From the NCBI GenBank assembly GCA_027576995.1, contig JANBQC010000465.1, positions 1-22,639 of the forward strand: a stretch of 22,639 nucleotides of DNA, given 5' to 3'. Below are positions 19,828 through 22,639 of the stretch, in pieces; the first letter of the stretch is position 1; the number at the start of each line of letters is the position of its first letter. The notes under the pieces were generated by a model that was given only the letters and a program-made list of their open reading frames with translations, had not been told where the DNA came from and ran no database searches. Made by a program: the position numbers and the translations under genes. The DNA is from Dimargaris cristalligena. Taxonomy: Eukaryota; Kickxellomycota; Dimargaritomycetes; Dimargaritales; Dimargaritaceae.

Positions 19828-21495
19828 TTAGCTCTTTTCAAAATAGGTGGCCGAGAATTCAGTTCGACTCATCTTGGCCAGATGATTAACATACTTGACA
19901 AATCGCAGGGTACCACTGTCCCGGAATACAATGGACAGAGTATTGGGTTTGGGCCAAAGGGTCAACAGGGTTTCCTTATCGGCAACGTAGTGCATCCCAC
20001 CCTGCCACCGTTCATCCCAGCGATTATCCGATTCCCGGGGTGCCTTCGATCCATTCCGAGCGGCCTCTACTTTAGTGCTCGTCGATGGTTTGGCTTTAGC
20101 TGTCGAGGTCGAGGTGGTAGCGGGCGGTAACGGCTGGGGGAAGGACCAGACCACATCTAAGCCCTCGGGTTCCAAGCACTGGTCATTGAGCAAGGTGTAG
20201 TCGCCGGGCCCGAAGGAGCGCCATTCATGACTGGCCTCCACTAGGTCATCCAAATTAGTGAGGCGGGTGAGATACTCCCCAAAGGCCGGGGAGGTGAGTA
20301 ACCGGTGTAGCTGCTCCAGTATAGCCGGGTCGGCGGTTTCCGACTCGCGTAGGGTATGGCGGCGGTAGTGCATGGCGTTGGCGGGCCCCGTCTGGGCCGA
20401 GTGGGACCAGGGACCGGTCGTTTTTGAATTGACTGGGGCCAGAGCTCGCTGAACCTGGTCGAATACGGAGGGCAGGAAAAAGTTTTGGAGTTCGATACTG
20501 GACTGATCCACGAAGACCTGGTTAATGTTGGCGATGCTGGGCGTACGCAGGTATTCGCCCGTGATGAAGGCATCCAAGGGCAGGGTGGGAGCGGGGAGGA
20601 GCGGCCGGGGTACCAGTGCCCAGGCCTGAGCGGGGTTAACGGGGACAGGCAAGGGACCGTGAAGCCAGCCCGAAATGGAGACCCGGTCGTCCGAGCCCAA
20701 GACCTCGGCCACTTGGTGATAGGAGGTCTGCCCCACTTCGAAAAAGGCAAAAGTATTCCATTTGGGGGCGATGGACAGCACCCGATCGGTGGGCTGGTCC
20801 GTGGCATCCTTATCGAAGAGGTCCAGGGTACCCCCATCAGCCGTGGCCGACCACGTTTCCTTGACCAGATATATAATAAAGGCGATGCGCCGGCCCTCCT
20901 TGTCCTGGCGAATGTCGTCGTCGTGGCACAGCAGGTAGCCGCCCGGGGGGTACTTGTGGGCCGACAAGTCCACCGTGTTAGGGTTCAGCCGGATACCCGC
21001 CAGGCTTTCCATCCCCTGTACGAAAGCGGGCGAATAAATGATATCTTTAAGCTGGGTCAGACCGGGCAAGCGGAACTGGGCCGCTGAGGTAGCAATGTCG
21101 GGACTTTGGTAAAACTCGTACAGGTCATTGGACTTGTGCTGAAAGGGAAGGGAATCCAGTTCCTTGCGCACCTGGCGGAGCAGGGCATCCGGAAAGACCG
21201 AGGCCAGGACCGCTACGCTAAAAGGACCGGCGGGGATCTGGGCGGCGACGCATTCAGTCTGGCCCTGGGCCAAAGCGGCGGGATTGGTGACCTGGGTTTG
21301 AATGGGCTGGGTCGAACGGAAGGCCCGTTGGAATTGGGCATCGGCAGGAACGGGTGTAGCCGCGTCGCTGGAGCCGGAGCCGTTGGATGTGGCGGGTGGT
21401 GGCCGGTTGGTGACCGCCAGGGCCGCTTTGGTTGTTGTGGGTGCGGAACGGGGTCGCTTGGCGGCTGGTTCGGCCATGTGGTCCTGGTGGGTCAT
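19828..21495 (-). CDS. TPA1: Tpa1/Ofd1/OGFOD1-type prolyl 3-hydroxylase (2-oxoglutarate, Fe(II) oxygenase)
   Basis: An intron-less 555-residue ORF, close to fission yeast Ofd1 (515) and human OGFOD1 (542). The family hydroxylates a proline of ribosomal protein uS12 (Rps23) and influences stop-codon read-through; Ofd1 also takes part in oxygen sensing. A disordered, Ala/Pro/Thr-rich N-terminus with KRPR (possible nuclear signal) covers residues 1-85. The catalytic double-stranded beta helix is about 86-280: iron ligands His191 and Asp193 (LLCHDDDIRQ), His260 (SYHQVAEV) and 2-oxoglutarate-binding Arg271 (DRVSISGWLHG). The second, non-catalytic helix fold follows (about 310-555; GDYTLLND, LDVVWSF, LSIVFRDSGTLRFVKYVN), split by a Ser/Thr/Lys-rich insertion near 455-485. 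Two starts are possible: ATG 21495 or ATG 21477, the latter with the better context (CACATGGCC). It is the only intron-less gene here. Confidence 0.95.
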   Translation of the reverse strand: MTHQDHMAEPAAKRPRSAPTTTKAALAVTNRPPPATSNGSGSSDAATPVPADAQFQRAFRSTQPIQTQVTNPAALAQGQTECVAAQIPAGPFSVAVLASVFPDALLRQVRKELDSLPFQHKSNDLYEFYQSPDIATSAAQFRLPGLTQLKDIIYSPAFVQGMESLAGIRLNPNTVDLSAHKYPPGGYLLCHDDDIRQDKEGRRIAFIIYLVKETWSATADGGTLDLFDKDATDQPTDRVLSIAPKWNTFAFFEVGQTSYHQVAEVLGSDDRVSISGWLHGPLPVPVNPAQAWALVPRPLLPAPTLPLDAFITGEYLRTPSIANINQVFVDQSSIELQNFFLPSVFDQVQRALAPVNSKTTGPWSHSAQTGPANAMHYRRHTLRESETADPAILEQLHRLLTSPAFGEYLTRLTNLDDLVEASHEWRSFGPGDYTLLNDQCLEPEGLDVVWSFPQPLPPATTSTSTAKAKPSTSTKVEAARNGSKAPRESDNRWDERWQGGMHYVADKETLLTLWPKPNTLSIVFRDSGTLRFVKYVNHLAKMSRTEFSATYFEKS

Positions 21496-21622
21496 GGCAA
21501 ATGTACGAAATGCCTAAAGGGAAATGAATGCGCCTAGGTTAATAGGGAAGGGGGAGTGAGAGGAAACGGCGGTGTGTGCAATGTAACGCAGCACGGGGGA
21601 GGCGGCGTAATTCGGGCAAGGT

Positions 21623-21640
21623 GAGAGAGAGAGAGAGAGA
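21623..21640. repeat. (GA)9 microsatellite upstream of TPA1
   Basis: Uninterrupted GA run 128-145 bases upstream of the TPA1 ATG, pyrimidine-rich on the sense strand. It could act as a CT-rich promoter element or be neutral. Confidence 0.85.
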
Positions 21641-21743
21641 AAGAGAAAGAAAATTTTCAGTAGGTTCTCGAAGGCAAGTGAAACCACGGGGCAGTCAACT
21701 TAAACTCAAGCGGTAGGAATCTCCGAATCACTTGTATTATTCC

Positions 21744-21758
21744 TAGTAGTAGTAGTAG
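21744..21758. repeat. (TAG)5 microsatellite
   Basis: Five TAG units in gene-free sequence. Confidence 0.85.
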
Positions 21759-22538
21759 TATTGCTATGGGAATGAAGGAAGCGAAGGGGACCTATTATAA
21801 ACCTTGTCGGGAAGGGGAAGAAAAAACCCCAATAAAATAGCGTGAACTTCTATTATCTCTTCTCTTCTCTTCCTGCCCAAGCCCATTAAAGCAGTGCCTC
21901 TCCTACAACACACTTCAAGAAAGCCGATAACGGGTATAATCGGATAACAGATTCCAAAGGGACTTGGCCCGGCCGAAAGTGGCTCGATTTCAGTGGCCCA
22001 CGCTCGCCTGTTCTTCCATTTCCAGTCAACCATCGCTTTATCCATCGATATCTCTGCATGACACGGAATTGGGCAGAGTGGTAGTACGATGGAGCTGGCT
22101 ATTCGCTGATAAGCGCCGATTTGGCCGGGACCAAGATCCCCCTTCCTCCCTTGCTTTTCCCTCCCATCTTCTCTCCTTTGGCTATCCAATGCTAAACTCT
22201 CCACTCCCTTTGCCTAGTCGGGGTATGAAAAAGCCGACTAAGGGGTGCGTGTCCCTTCTATATTGACCAACCGAATGGCTTCTAACATCGGATGGCTGGA
22301 TCCACGTGACAATCGATAAGAGCAAACCCTCGACATAGTGCTTTAGTACGATCCTCGTAAGCGCGTCATCAGACTAAACATTGTACGGATCGGATCAATC
22401 AAATCAAATCATAGACTTAGTCAGAGTAATTGATCATCCTAATATCCCAGAATAGTATAACTTATGTAATAGGAAAAACTAACCTGTACAAAGGTTCCCG
22501 CAATCGAACATTGCCTCTACAAACTGCATTATTTTAAT

Positions 22539-22639
22539 CATCTGGGTGAAGTTCAGCTTGGCTGTATAAGGTTTTAACCGATATGTGTATGGGAAAATTG
22601 GTGGGATGTTTATTTTCAACCAGTAGTACTTGCCTCATC
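22539..22639 (-). repeat. Half-copy C of the foldback repeat family, at the window end
   Basis: It matches 2672-2775 along its whole length: GGCTGTATAAGGTTTTA, GTGTATGGG, CAACCAGTA, TACTTGCCTCATC. It reaches the window edge at CCTCATC, one or two bases from where the second arm would start in the foldback at 2672-2817. It is more diverged from the other two copies than they are from each other. Confidence 0.75.

Larger units (their letters stand above)
21496..22538. other. TPA1 promoter region and gene-free flank
   Basis: About 1 kb without a recognisable gene. On the minus strand it includes the TPA1 5' region. It holds a (GA)9 run at 21623-21640, which is C/T-rich on the TPA1 sense strand, and a (TAG)5 run at 21744-21758. 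A 146-codon minus-strand frame at 21764-22204 shows no domain, no splice logic and poor protein-like composition, so I do not call it. Confidence 0.5.

Noticed and set aside
20241..20837. 198-codon minus-strand frame and a 200-codon plus-strand frame (20485-21087)
   Set aside because: Both are overlapping shadows of the GC-rich TPA1 coding sequence.
21764..22204. 146-codon minus-strand open frame
   Set aside because: No domain, low-complexity composition, no splice-joined partner.

Overview
The window looks like about 22.6 kb of nuclear DNA from a fungus, probably an early-diverging lineage. Most protein genes are broken by spliceosomal introns of about 135-475 bases with GT..AG ends, and the proteins are typical fungal housekeeping types (Pho13-like phosphatase, Ccc1/VIT metal transporter, Rqt4, Rpt2, Tpa1/Ofd1). 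I rebuilt 20 introns in five genes by joining conserved protein blocks in phase. The species cannot be fixed from the sequence alone. I see no rRNA, tRNA, CRISPR array or bacterial-style operon.

Layout. Positions 1-5208 hold no working gene. This stretch contains a very decayed Ty3/gypsy retrotransposon on the plus strand (protease, reverse transcriptase, RNase H and integrase fragments in the right order) and an imperfect foldback repeat at 2672-2817. Then come six genes: PHO13-like phosphatase (5379-8266, minus, 9 exons), VIT/Ccc1-like transporter (9039-10175, minus, 2 exons), aldo-keto reductase (11053-13342, minus, 7 exons), TRIP4/Rqt4 zinc-finger protein (13735-15606, plus, 3 exons), proteasome ATPase Rpt2 (16202-18102, minus, 4 exons, the first being only the ATG) and Tpa1/Ofd1-like prolyl hydroxylase (19828-21495, minus, no intron). 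Between RPT2 and TPA1 lies a 644-bp element (18549-19192) that I read as a solo LTR: 8-bp inverted ends, a 4-bp CCTA flanking duplication and about ten short hairpins.

Both window ends fall inside half-copies of the same foldback family found at 2672-2817, close to the centre of the palindrome. The window may therefore be a whole contig whose assembly stopped at two palindromes.

The genes are independent transcription units. The aldo-keto reductase and RQT4 are divergent and share a 392-bp intergenic region; RQT4 and RPT2 are convergent. Three neighbours touch protein quality control: Rqt4 (collided-ribosome rescue), Rpt2 (proteasome) and Tpa1 (ribosomal protein hydroxylation and translation termination). 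This may be chance. I did not find a clearly new multi-gene system; the most unusual items are the hairpin-rich element, the foldback repeats at the window ends and the single-codon first exon of RPT2.
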